From: Bacillota bacterium
GTDB lineage: Bacteria; Bacillota; Clostridia; Peptostreptococcales; Anaerovoracaceae
Length of the DNA: 8,467 nucleotides
Direction of reading: 5' to 3'
Assembly (NCBI GenBank): GCA_016284485.1
Contig: JAEEOX010000130.1
Coordinates: 1 to 8,467 of the forward strand
Below the pieces are notes generated by a model. That model worked only from the letters and a program-made list of their open reading frames with translations, had not been told where the DNA came from and did not search any database. The translations under genes were made by a program, and so were the position numbers. Shown piece after piece: positions 1 through 5,888 of the stretch (within the stretch, counting starts at the first letter, position 1; the number at the start of each line of letters is the position of its first letter).

Positions 1-271
1 TCCTGTCCCACCCCACCGTGGTCTCTCTCTGGTTGGTTATTCCTATGGAGTCGATGTCCTCGAATGTCAGGCTGGCCTTCAGCATGGCTTCGTGAGCCAC
101 TCCGATCTGAGTGGACCATATCTCCATGGCGTCGTGCTCCACCCAGCCTTCCCTGGGGAAGATCTGGGGGAATTCCTTCTGTGCCACCGAGATCATATTG
201 CCTTTTTTGTCGTAGATAATGGTCCTTGCGGAGGTTGTGCCTTCGTCAAGTGTAAGAACGTACTTTCCCAT
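1..271 (-). CDS. glpK: Glycerol kinase, N-terminal 90 residues (cut by window edge)
   Basis: This is the start of an FGGY-family sugar kinase that phosphorylates glycerol with ATP to sn-glycerol 3-phosphate in the cytoplasm. The visible 90 residues begin MGKYVLTLDEGTTSAR, the first nucleotide-binding motif of the family (Thr12, Thr13, Ser14, Arg16). They continue with FPREGWVEHD (38-47) and ITNQRETT (78-85), whose Arg82-Glu83 matches the glycerol-contacting Arg-Glu pair of characterised glycerol kinases. Glu10 replaces the Gln of many homologues; a DEGTTSAR version also occurs in Thermococcus-type enzymes. Gly87 sits where a bulky hydrophobic residue is usual before WD, which is odd but not clearly disabling. 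The ATG has AAGGAG five bases upstream. The gene starts 44 bases after the hemW stop on the same strand with no terminator between, so co-transcription with lepA-hemW is likely. About four fifths of the gene lies outside the window, so its integrity cannot be judged. Confidence 0.95.
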   Translation of the reverse strand, partial: MGKYVLTLDEGTTSARTIIYDKKGNMISVAQKEFPQIFPREGWVEHDAMEIWSTQIGVAHEAMLKASLTFEDIDSIGITNQRETTVGWDR

Positions 272-315
272 GTTTTCTCCTTCCGGTATTCAGCGCTGCC
301 CTTCCGGCCGCGGTA

Positions 316-1473
316 TTACACAAAAATGCTGAGTATCCTGTTGGATACGTTGAATCCCTGAAGAGTGAGGGCGATCCTGTCCTCATCCTCCAGAGCGTGG
401 CCCGTCTGGACAAAAGACTGAAATTGCAGTCTGGCCACGTCGCCGAAAAAGTCCCATACCCCGACTCCGAACAGATCCCGGAACTCTTCCTTTGAAACTC
501 CTTCTGTCAGTCTCAGGGCAGTTATCATGAACTCCGACGCATCGTCAGAGATGTCGTTGGGCTCGCTCATGACACGTATGTCTGTGCCATCCAGATATGC
601 CTTAAGGTCCGGCCTGTTATAGAATCTCTGTCCGAGACCGTTGTCTTCCCTTCTCAGGTAGGAGTGGGCTCCGGGGCCCAGGCCCAGGTATTCCTGAAGG
701 CTCCAGTACTTCATGTTATGCATGGATCTGCATCCCGGCTCAGCGAAGTTGGATATCTCGTAATGCTCGTAACCCGCCCTCTCCAGTTCGTCGTGGGCGG
801 TCTCGTACATCCTCCTGTCTTCCTCCGGATCAGTCTCCTTCATCCTGCCTTCCCTGAGAAGTCTGGTGAAGACCGTGCCTTCCTGGAATTCCAGGGAATA
901 GAGGCTGAGGTGCTCCGGCCTCAGGTCTATAGCGGTATGGAGTGATGTCTCCCAGGTCTCGAAGCTCTGACCGTCGATCCCGAACATCAGGTCAATGCTC
1001 ACGTTATCAAAGCCAGCCTTCCCGGCGTCCTCCATGACCCTGAAGGAATCTTGAGACTTGTGGAGTCTGCCCAGCCTGCGGAGGATCTCGTCGTCGAAGC
1101 TCTGCACTCCAACGGAAAGCCTGTTGAAACCAATAGACCTCAGTTCCTTAAGTTTCTGAAGGTCCGTGGATCCCGGATTGACTTCGATGGTCACCTCTTT
1201 AAGCTCCTCACCGCCGAAGATGTCTTTTACGGTACCTGTTATCCTCTCCAGCTGCGATGTGCTCAGCAGAGCCGGCGTGCCACCGCCGAAGTACAGTGTG
1301 TCTGGCTTCGTCCTGAAAAACCAGGGGAGCTCTGATCCCTCCCTGATCTCACGGATCAGCCTTTCGGTAAATTTCTCTTTGATATCCTCGTCCCTGTTGA
1401 CCACAGAGTAAAAGTCGCAGTAAGGACATTTGCTCCGGCAGAAGGGCACGTGGACGTATATTCCTAAACTCAT
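316..1473 (-). CDS. hemW: HemW, radical-SAM haem chaperone (formerly called oxygen-independent coproporphyrinogen III oxidase-like)
   Basis: The 385-residue protein belongs to the HemN/HemW radical-SAM family. The cluster motif is FCRSKCPYCDF, giving Cys12, Cys16 and Cys19 for the 4Fe-4S cluster. Phe21 stands where true HemN dehydrogenases have a fourth Cys, and this separates HemW from HemN. Other family signatures are GGGTP (63-67), EVNP (97-100), GVQSF (122-126), YEISNFA (238-244), HNMKYW (252-257) and GPGAHS (266-271). The C-terminal domain ends in the usual LTLQGFNVSN stretch. Length is normal. Known HemW proteins bind haem and are thought to deliver it to haem proteins rather than make porphyrins; that role is inferred here by family. 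The start ATG lies 14 bases after the lepA stop, and an AGG-type Shine-Dalgarno site falls in that gap, so translational coupling to lepA is likely. lepA-hemW is a widespread Firmicutes gene pair. Confidence 0.95.
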   Translation of the reverse strand: MSLGIYVHVPFCRSKCPYCDFYSVVNRDEDIKEKFTERLIREIREGSELPWFFRTKPDTLYFGGGTPALLSTSQLERITGTVKDIFGGEELKEVTIEVNPGSTDLQKLKELRSIGFNRLSVGVQSFDDEILRRLGRLHKSQDSFRVMEDAGKAGFDNVSIDLMFGIDGQSFETWETSLHTAIDLRPEHLSLYSLEFQEGTVFTRLLREGRMKETDPEEDRRMYETAHDELERAGYEHYEISNFAEPGCRSMHNMKYWSLQEYLGLGPGAHSYLRREDNGLGQRFYNRPDLKAYLDGTDIRVMSEPNDISDDASEFMITALRLTEGVSKEEFRDLFGVGVWDFFGDVARLQFQSFVQTGHALEDEDRIALTLQGFNVSNRILSIFV

Positions 1474-1487
1474 GTATCTGACCTGCG

Positions 1488-3305
1488 CTACTTGTTCTCG
1501 TCGTACTTGAGCACTGCCGTAAATGCCTCTTGAGGCACTTCCACGGTACCGAACTGGCGCATCCTCTTCTTTCCTTCCTTCTGTTTCTCCAGAAGTTTTT
1601 TCTTACGGGAGATGTCTCCGCCGTAGCACTTGGCGATAACATCCTTGCGGTAGGCTCTGATGGTCTCCCTGGCGATGATTTTTTGTCCTATGGCTGCCTG
1701 GATGGGCACCTCGAACTGGTGCATTGGGATCACTTCCTTCAGCTTCTCGCAGACGAACCTGCCGCGCTGATAGGCGTTGGATTCGTGGACGATCATGCTG
1801 AAAGCGTCCACCAGATCGCGGTTGAGCATTATGTCCAGCTTCACCAGATTGCTCTTCTGATATCTGTCGAACTCGTACTCAAGAGAACCGTAGCCTCTGG
1901 TCTTGGACTTAAGTGCGTCGAAGAAGTCGTAGATGACCTCATTGAGCGGCAGATCGTAGTGGAGCAAAACTCTGGTGGGCGTCAGGTATTCCATCTTGAG
2001 CATGGTGCCCCGCCTCTTCTGACAGAGGTCCATGATGGCTCCCACGTAGTCGTTGGGGATCATGATGTCAGCTTTCACCATGGGCTCCTCGATGTGGTCG
2101 ATCTCCTGAGGTTTTGGCAGGTTGGAGGGGTTCTGCAGCATTATCACCTCTCCGTCGGTCTTGACCACCTTGTATATAACGCTGGGAGAAGTGGTTATGA
2201 CCGCCAGGTCGAACTCTCTCTCCAGCCTCTCCACGATTATCTCCATGTGGAGCAGACCCAGGAATCCGCATCTGAAGCCGTAGCCCAGAGCCTGGGACGT
2301 CTCCGGCTCGAACCGGAAGGCCGCGTCGTTTACCTGGAGCTTCTCCAGGGCGTCCTTGACCGCCTCATACTTCTCACCCTCTGCAGGGTAGATGCCGCAG
2401 TAGACCATGGACTGGACTTTTTTGTAACCGGGAAGAGCCTCGGCGCAGGGTCTCTGATCAAGGGTCACGGTGTCGCCCACACGGGCGTCCGCCACCTGCT
2501 TGATGGATCCGCAGATGTAGCCTACCTCTCCGGCGAAAAGTTCGTTGGTGGGTACCAGGCCCGGGGCGCAGTAGCCCACTTCAGTGACCTCGTACTTCGC
2601 TCCGGTGGACATCATTCTGATGATATCTCCCTTTTTCACACGCCCGTCGAAGATCCTCGCGTAAATTATCACGCCCAGGTAGTTATCGTACTTAGAATCG
2701 AAAATAAGGGCCTTCAGAGGGGCGTCAGGATCTCCCTTGGGAGCGGGAATGTCGGTGATGACCCTCTCCAGTAGCTCATCCACTCCCTGCCCTGTCTTGG
2801 CGGAGATCAGCGGGGCGTTCTCACAGTCCAGGCCGATCATCTCCTCGATCTCCTCCTTGGTCTCGTCGGGTCTGGCTGAAGCCAGGTCGATCTTGTTGAG
2901 CACCGGAAGTATCTCCAGATCCTCGTCCAGAGCCAGGTATACGTTGGCCAGAGTCTGGGCCTCCACTCCCTGAGTTGCGTCCACCACAAGCACCGCCCCT
3001 TCACAGGCGGCCAGTGACCTGGATACCTCGTAGTTGAAGTCCACGTGACCCGGTGTGTCGATCAGGTTGAAGATGTACTCCTCCCCGCTCTGGGACTTGT
3101 ACACCAGCCTGGTGGTCTGGAGCTTGATGGTGATCCCTCTCTCACGCTCCAGATCCATGTTGTCCAGATACTGCTCCTTCATGTCGCGCTCCGCGACCAG
3201 ACCGGTCTTCTCGATCATGCGGTCAGCCAGGGTGGACTTGCCGTGGTCGATATGGGCTATTATGCTGAAATTTCTGATGTGATCAATATGTTCCTTGTGA
3301 TCCAT
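1488..3305 (-). CDS. lepA: Elongation factor 4 (LepA), ribosome-associated GTPase
   Basis: The 605-residue translational GTPase is full length for LepA. Nucleotide-binding motifs are all present: G1 AHIDHGKST (17-25), G2 RGIT (56-59), G3 DTPGH (83-87), G4 NKID (137-140) and G5 SAK (168-170). The elongation-factor domains II, III and V follow. The LepA-specific C-terminal domain is recognisable from GGDISRKKKLLEKQKEGKK, close to the C terminus. Known LepA proteins act on the 70S ribosome, with proposed roles in back-translocation, initiation or ribosome assembly. The start MDHKEHIDHIRNFSIIAH fits the family's short N-terminal extension. Its best Shine-Dalgarno match, GGAG, is 12 bases upstream, which is longer than usual. 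No sigma-A promoter is evident in the 64-base gap to the preceding gene, so transcription probably comes through from the 151-residue membrane protein gene. hemW follows after 14 bases. Confidence 0.98.
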   Translation of the reverse strand: MDHKEHIDHIRNFSIIAHIDHGKSTLADRMIEKTGLVAERDMKEQYLDNMDLERERGITIKLQTTRLVYKSQSGEEYIFNLIDTPGHVDFNYEVSRSLAACEGAVLVVDATQGVEAQTLANVYLALDEDLEILPVLNKIDLASARPDETKEEIEEMIGLDCENAPLISAKTGQGVDELLERVITDIPAPKGDPDAPLKALIFDSKYDNYLGVIIYARIFDGRVKKGDIIRMMSTGAKYEVTEVGYCAPGLVPTNELFAGEVGYICGSIKQVADARVGDTVTLDQRPCAEALPGYKKVQSMVYCGIYPAEGEKYEAVKDALEKLQVNDAAFRFEPETSQALGYGFRCGFLGLLHMEIIVERLEREFDLAVITTSPSVIYKVVKTDGEVIMLQNPSNLPKPQEIDHIEEPMVKADIMIPNDYVGAIMDLCQKRRGTMLKMEYLTPTRVLLHYDLPLNEVIYDFFDALKSKTRGYGSLEYEFDRYQKSNLVKLDIMLNRDLVDAFSMIVHESNAYQRGRFVCEKLKEVIPMHQFEVPIQAAIGQKIIARETIRAYRKDVIAKCYGGDISRKKKLLEKQKEGKKRMRQFGTVEVPQEAFTAVLKYDENK

Positions 3306-3326
3306 TTTATGTATCTACTCCGTTTT

Positions 3327-3353
3327 CAAACTGCCCGCTGGGCGGGCAGTCTG
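3327..3353 (-). other. Intercistronic stem-loop just upstream of lepA
   Basis: A perfect 9-bp GC-rich inverted repeat (ACTGCCCGC / GCGGGCAGT, three-base loop) sits between the membrane protein gene and lepA. Read as leftward RNA it extends to 12 bp through one G-U pair; read as rightward RNA the same position is an A-C mismatch. This favours a structure in the lepA-direction transcript. The leftward sequence after the stem is TTTGAAAACGG, a poor U-tail, so a strong terminator in that direction is unlikely. On the plus strand the stem is followed by CTGTTTTT, which could stop antisense transcription. It may be a partial terminator, an mRNA processing or stability element, or a block to rightward readthrough. 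Confidence 0.55.
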
Positions 3354-3369
3354 TTTTTCATAGTTGGCT

Positions 3370-3825
3370 TCAGGCCTTGTCCGGTCCCCAGGAGACGTCC
3401 ACGAAGGCAGGCAGTATGAACCTTGCGCACAGATACAGGAAGACCAGGGCCAGCAATATGTAGAAGGTCCGCCTGTTGAAGATCTTTTTCCAGGGTATCT
3501 TGGTGGCTATCCATCCTCCGAGAGCCGCAGCCATACCGTAAAGAGCCGCCTTTAGATATCCGAAGAATCCCCTCTTCTTCTCTTCCTGTTCCTCTTCCTC
3601 TTCGTTCTCACCGGATACCGCCATATCCTCCTCATCGATCTCCAGAACGATGGGTTCCGGTCCCTGTATTGTATTCTGTGAACTCCCCTGCTCGGGTATA
3701 TTGTCCACCAGGGCGAGGGCGCCGGCTGTCAGAAGCCCCGCGGAGACCACAACTGCGGCCACCTTGAAAAGCTTCTTCTTGGCCTTCCCCTTGCCCTCTT
3801 CGATTTTTTCCTTTATCTTTTCCAT
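3370..3825 (-). CDS. Unrecognised small membrane protein, 151 residues
   Basis: I do not recognise a family. The N-terminal 20 residues are lysine-rich and highly charged and look helical (MEKIKEKIEEGKGKAKKK). A hydrophobic segment follows at about 20-40 (VAAVVVSAGLLTAGALALV). Next comes a polar, strongly acidic stretch at about 41-85, with a run of glutamates at 75-82 that ends in basic KKR. A second, weaker hydrophobic segment lies at about 87-110 and a clear transmembrane helix at about 121-141 (FYILLALVFLYLCARFILP). There is no lipoprotein box, and the basic N-terminal region is too long for a typical signal peptide. The ATG has GAGG seven bases upstream. An extended -10 promoter lies about 100 bases upstream, and lepA follows 64 bases after the stop. 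Function is unknown; an envelope-anchored protein is an inference from the hydrophobic segments only. The reading frame is convincing because of the RBS, promoter and composition. Confidence 0.8.
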   Translation of the reverse strand: MEKIKEKIEEGKGKAKKKLFKVAAVVVSAGLLTAGALALVDNIPEQGSSQNTIQGPEPIVLEIDEEDMAVSGENEEEEEQEEKKRGFFGYLKAALYGMAAALGGWIATKIPWKKIFNRRTFYILLALVFLYLCARFILPAFVDVSWGPDKA

Positions 3826-3899
3826 TCCTTTGCCTCGCTAATGTGGCGGTATCGTGGTCCGTACCGTTCAACCGTCATATCACCAAACAAAAGCCTCGC

Positions 3900-3917
3900 G
3901 GATAATCGGATTTATCC
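3900..3917. repeat. Short inverted repeat at the predicted transcription start of the membrane protein gene
   Basis: GGATAA and TTATCC form a perfect 6-bp inverted repeat around a six-base spacer. With the -10 element at 3924-3929, the predicted leftward start falls near 3917, so the repeat covers about +1 to +18. It could be a repressor operator or a 5' hairpin of the mRNA. Such a short repeat can arise by chance. Confidence 0.35.
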
Positions 3918-3923
3918 AATGTA

Positions 3924-3932
3924 ATTATACCA
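3924..3932 (-). promoter_or_regulatory. Extended -10 promoter (sigma-A type) for the membrane protein gene and possibly lepA-hemW-glpK
   Basis: On the minus strand the sequence reads TGGTATAAT, a consensus -10 hexamer with the TGn extension. No good -35 hexamer is found at 16-18 bases, which is tolerable for an extended -10 promoter. It lies just downstream of the hairpin terminator of the preceding gene and would give a leader of about 90 bases before the ATG at 3825. Confidence 0.6.
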
Positions 3933-3953
3933 CATCACCGCAAAACATACCAC

Positions 3954-4006
3954 AAAAAACGAAACCCCTCTCTCAGGGCTGAGGGTGCTCCATTCCAAGC
4001 ACCCTC
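3954..4006 (-). terminator. Terminator of the 165-residue gene, hairpins overlapping the stop codon
   Basis: A perfect 9-bp inverted repeat (GAGGGTGCT at 3981-3989, AGCACCCTC at 3998-4006) lies inside the last codons of the gene. It is followed in the transcript by a smaller CCCT/AGGG hairpin (3966-3978) spanning the TGA stop, then a run of six U (3959-3954). The CCCTC of the first hairpin could instead pair with the later GAGGG, so the two foldings compete. Together they look like a rho-independent terminator, though the U-run is about 20 bases from the strong stem. Confidence 0.6.
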
Positions 4007-4470
4007 AGAGTATCCCCGGACAGGCGATTCCTGACCTCAGAGTCTTCCCTGATGAGTTTCTCCATCCTGTCCAGCACCTCGCCGGTCAGTGTGACCTTAC
4101 ATTTCTCCCCGGCAAAGTCCTCCCATCCCCTTGCCTCGGGTAACTTCCTGATGCGCCTTTTGGAGAGCGCCCCGTAGGACACGTAGACCGCACGGGCAGT
4201 CATGTCCACCACTATGGGCATCTCCGAGCATTCCTCCAGCCTCTTCAGGTTCCGGGGCGTGTTCTCCCATCGCTCCGGCGAGATGGAGTAATACACAGTC
4301 TGGCAGCCGAAGACCTTGTCGCGGTACTCCTCCACCGTTCCGCACTCCCTGGCAGCCGCAGCCAGCCCCATGGCTTCCGCCATGAGATCCATCTCGTCCC
4401 AGTTCCTGTAATAGCCGATGTCTGCGATCTTTCCGTTGAAATATACTGCTATCGTTGGTCTGAATGACAT
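3973..4470 (-). CDS. Unrecognised protein, 165 residues, probably cytoplasmic
   Basis: I do not recognise a family. The protein starts MSFRPTIAVYFNGKIADIGY. It has no signal peptide or membrane segment, and its mix of charged and aromatic residues suggests a soluble fold. A beta-like start (IAVYFNGKIADIGYY) is followed by a helix-like region at 26-40, a central part with IVVDMTARAVYVSYGALSKRR (86-106, beta-rich then basic) and a C-terminal helix-like region at about 129-150 (VLDRMEKLIREDSEVRNRL). Four cysteines (43, 56, 81, 124) are scattered and do not form a metal-site pattern. An in-frame ATG 33 codons further upstream exists, but the start at 4470 is preferred because it has a perfect AAGGAGG at seven bases. 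The gene stands alone: the pta terminator lies upstream and its own terminator overlaps the stop. I see no convincing sigma-A promoter in the 133 bases between the pta terminator and the start, so it may rely on an alternative sigma factor or readthrough. Confidence 0.8.
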   Translation of the reverse strand: MSFRPTIAVYFNGKIADIGYYRNWDEMDLMAEAMGLAAAARECGTVEEYRDKVFGCQTVYYSISPERWENTPRNLKRLEECSEMPIVVDMTARAVYVSYGALSKRRIRKLPEARGWEDFAGEKCKVTLTGEVLDRMEKLIREDSEVRNRLSGDTLRVLGMEHPQP

Positions 4471-4477
4471 ATCATTT

Positions 4478-4484
4478 CCTCCTT
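4478..4484 (-). promoter_or_regulatory. Ribosome binding site that fixes the start of the 165-residue gene
   Basis: On the minus strand AAGGAGG lies seven bases before the ATG at 4470. This is a near-perfect match to the 16S anti-Shine-Dalgarno sequence and decides against the longer in-frame start at 4569. Confidence 0.85.
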
Positions 4485-4603
4485 TTTCATTATGAATAAA
4501 AACTGTCTTAAGGCCTTGGCACGCTCCCCTTCCCGGATCATCGCAGTGCTTCCCCGGCCCTCCGGGCATGTTATGAAGATTTCAAGGTCCAGCCCTGCCG
4601 CGC

Positions 4604-4677
4604 AAAAAAACAAAAGCCGGCACGGGAGCGCAAATGGGTACAGTTATCCTGTACGTCATTTGCTCTCCTGTGCCGGC
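4604..4677 (-). terminator. Very long hairpin terminator downstream of pta
   Basis: The arms at 4616-4643 and 4649-4677 form a nearly perfect stem of about 28 bp around a five-base loop, with only two mismatches and one small mismatch/bulge. In the leftward (pta) direction the stem is followed immediately by TTTTGTTTTTTT. This is a textbook intrinsic terminator tail, but the stem is far longer than needed. It starts about 50 bases after the pta stop. Confidence 0.9.
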
Positions 4678-4727
4678 CTTAGTCTGCCGGTTTATCCGGA
4701 TAACCTCCGGACGGGGTGTTTTGCTCC

Positions 4728-5744
4728 TTACAGAGCGGCGGTCACGATGGCCATCTTGTAGACTTCGTCTGCGTCACAGCCTCTTGAAAGGTCGTTGATG
4801 GGAGCGTTAAGTCCAAGAAGGATAGGACCGTAAGCAGCGTATCCGCCGAGACGCTGAGCGATCTTGTAGCCGATGTTTCCTGCTTCGATGCAGGGGAAGA
4901 TGAATGTTGTGGCGTGGCCTGCTACCGGGGAACCGGGGAACTTGAGCTGTCCTACGGTCTCGGAAACGGCTGCGTCGAACTGCATCTCGCCGTCGCAGAC
5001 GATCTCGGGATGCTCGGCCTTCAGGATCTTGGTGGCTTCCTGGCTGAGGGAGACTGTGCCGCCCTTGCCGGAACCCTTTGTGGAGAAGCTGAGGATGGCT
5101 ACCTTCGGGTCGATGCCGAATACTCTTGCGCATGCCTCTGCCTCTACAGCTACCTCAGCAAGCTTCTGAGCTGCTGTGAACTTGACGTTTCCTTCCTTGT
5201 CCACGTCATCCTTATAGTCAATGTTGACAGCGCAGTCGCCGAAGCAGATTGTCTTCAGGAAGTCAGGACCCATTCCTTCCGGACGGTCCAGAATGAAGAC
5301 TGAGGATACCAGATGTGCACCGGGCTTGGTCTTTACCAGCTGAAGTGCGGGTCTGATGGTATCAGCAGTTGAATATGTGGCTCCGCCTAAGAGGCAGTCA
5401 GCCTTGCCCATCTTTACGAGCATGGTTCCGAAGTAGTTGCTCTTGAGAAGGTTTGCCTTGCACTCTTCCGGTGTCATCTTGCCCTTCCTGAGTTCTACCA
5501 TGGTGTTTACCATCTCTTCCATTCCCTCGTAGTTCTCGGGATCGATGACCTGTGCCTTGGAAATGTCGAATCCGCCGGCCTGTGCAGCAGCGTTGATCTC
5601 ATCGGGGTTGCCGACGAGGATGACTCCCATGAGTTCTTCTCTTAAGAGTCTGTCCGCCGCTGAAAGGATACGGGCATCCGTTCCCTCGGGAAGTACGATA
5701 GTTCTGGGCTGAGCCTTTACTTTTGCGATAAGTCTGTCAAACAT
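4728..5744 (-). CDS. pta: Phosphate acetyltransferase (phosphotransacetylase), single-domain type
   Basis: The 338-residue enzyme interconverts acetyl-CoA plus phosphate with acetyl phosphate plus CoA in the cytoplasm. With acetate kinase it yields ATP from acetyl-CoA in fermenters. It is the short Pta type consisting only of the PTA_PTB catalytic domain. Family motifs are IVLPEGTD (16-23), GGATYSTADTIRPALQ (120-135), FSTKGSGKG (220-228), KFPGSPVAG (268-276), AGNIGYKIAQRLGG (288-301) and LSRGCDADEVY (319-329). Ser320 and Arg321 in the last motif match catalytic-site residues studied in Methanosarcina thermophila Pta. A longer in-frame ATG 22 codons upstream is rejected because the start at 5744 has GGAGG at seven bases and begins with the family-typical MFDRLIAKVKAQPRTIVLPEG. 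The gene has a good promoter upstream and a strong terminator downstream, so it is monocistronic. No ackA is adjacent, unlike the common pta-ackA operon. A divergent TSUP permease shares the promoter region. A phosphate butyryltransferase is less likely given the motif matches. Confidence 0.95.
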   Translation of the reverse strand: MFDRLIAKVKAQPRTIVLPEGTDARILSAADRLLREELMGVILVGNPDEINAAAQAGGFDISKAQVIDPENYEGMEEMVNTMVELRKGKMTPEECKANLLKSNYFGTMLVKMGKADCLLGGATYSTADTIRPALQLVKTKPGAHLVSSVFILDRPEGMGPDFLKTICFGDCAVNIDYKDDVDKEGNVKFTAAQKLAEVAVEAEACARVFGIDPKVAILSFSTKGSGKGGTVSLSQEATKILKAEHPEIVCDGEMQFDAAVSETVGQLKFPGSPVAGHATTFIFPCIEAGNIGYKIAQRLGGYAAYGPILLGLNAPINDLSRGCDADEVYKMAIVTAAL

Positions 5745-5751
5745 TTTATTT

Positions 5752-5756
5752 CCTCC
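5752..5756 (-). promoter_or_regulatory. Ribosome binding site fixing the pta start
   Basis: On the minus strand GGAGG lies seven bases before the ATG at 5744. The upstream alternative ATG at 5810 would place the start inside the pta core promoter, so it can be excluded. Confidence 0.85.
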
Positions 5757-5800
5757 GTTTTTAGTTAAACAGTTTATAAACGAAAAATCGACCGCAAAAT

Positions 5801-5829
5801 ATTTTATCACCGCTTGATAGTCATTTCAA
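5801..5829 (-). promoter_or_regulatory. Sigma-A promoter of pta
   Basis: On the minus strand TTGAAA (5829-5824) and TAAAAT (5806-5801) are separated by exactly 17 bases, and the -10 element also carries a TGn extension. Both hexamers differ from consensus at one position. The predicted start is near 5794, giving a leader of about 50 bases. Confidence 0.75.
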
Positions 5830-5850
5830 TAGATAATTCTCCCCCACCTG

Positions 5851-5859
5851 TGATATAAT
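5851..5859 (+). promoter_or_regulatory. Extended -10 promoter of the TSUP permease gene
   Basis: TGATATAAT is a consensus -10 hexamer with TGn extension. No good -35 element is present at 16-18 bases. The predicted start near 5866 leaves a leader of only about 23 bases. The promoter is back to back with the pta promoter; the region where its -35 element would lie (about 5831-5836) directly abuts the pta -35. Confidence 0.65.
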
Positions 5860-5888
5860 ACGCGGCATAAGGGTCAAAACACATCAAA

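Noticed and set aside
92..361. An 89-codon plus-strand open frame at the left edge
   Set aside because: It overlaps the clearly recognisable glycerol kinase start and the hemW end on the other strand, and its translation resembles no protein.
1349..1642. A minus-strand open frame bridging lepA and hemW
   Set aside because: It is a second frame over the lepA C terminus and hemW N terminus, both of which are well supported; its translation is arginine- and serine-rich nonsense.
1530..2774. A 414-codon open frame on the plus strand
   Set aside because: It lies wholly antisense to lepA, whose protein matches its family from end to end. The plus-strand translation has no recognisable domain and is explained by the codon pattern of lepA.
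4471..4603. Possible small RNA or riboswitch in the leader of the 165-residue gene
   Set aside because: The stretch is GC-rich and contains a short CCCGG/CCGGG hairpin at 4553-4566, but I find no known riboswitch motif, no good promoter and no terminator within it.
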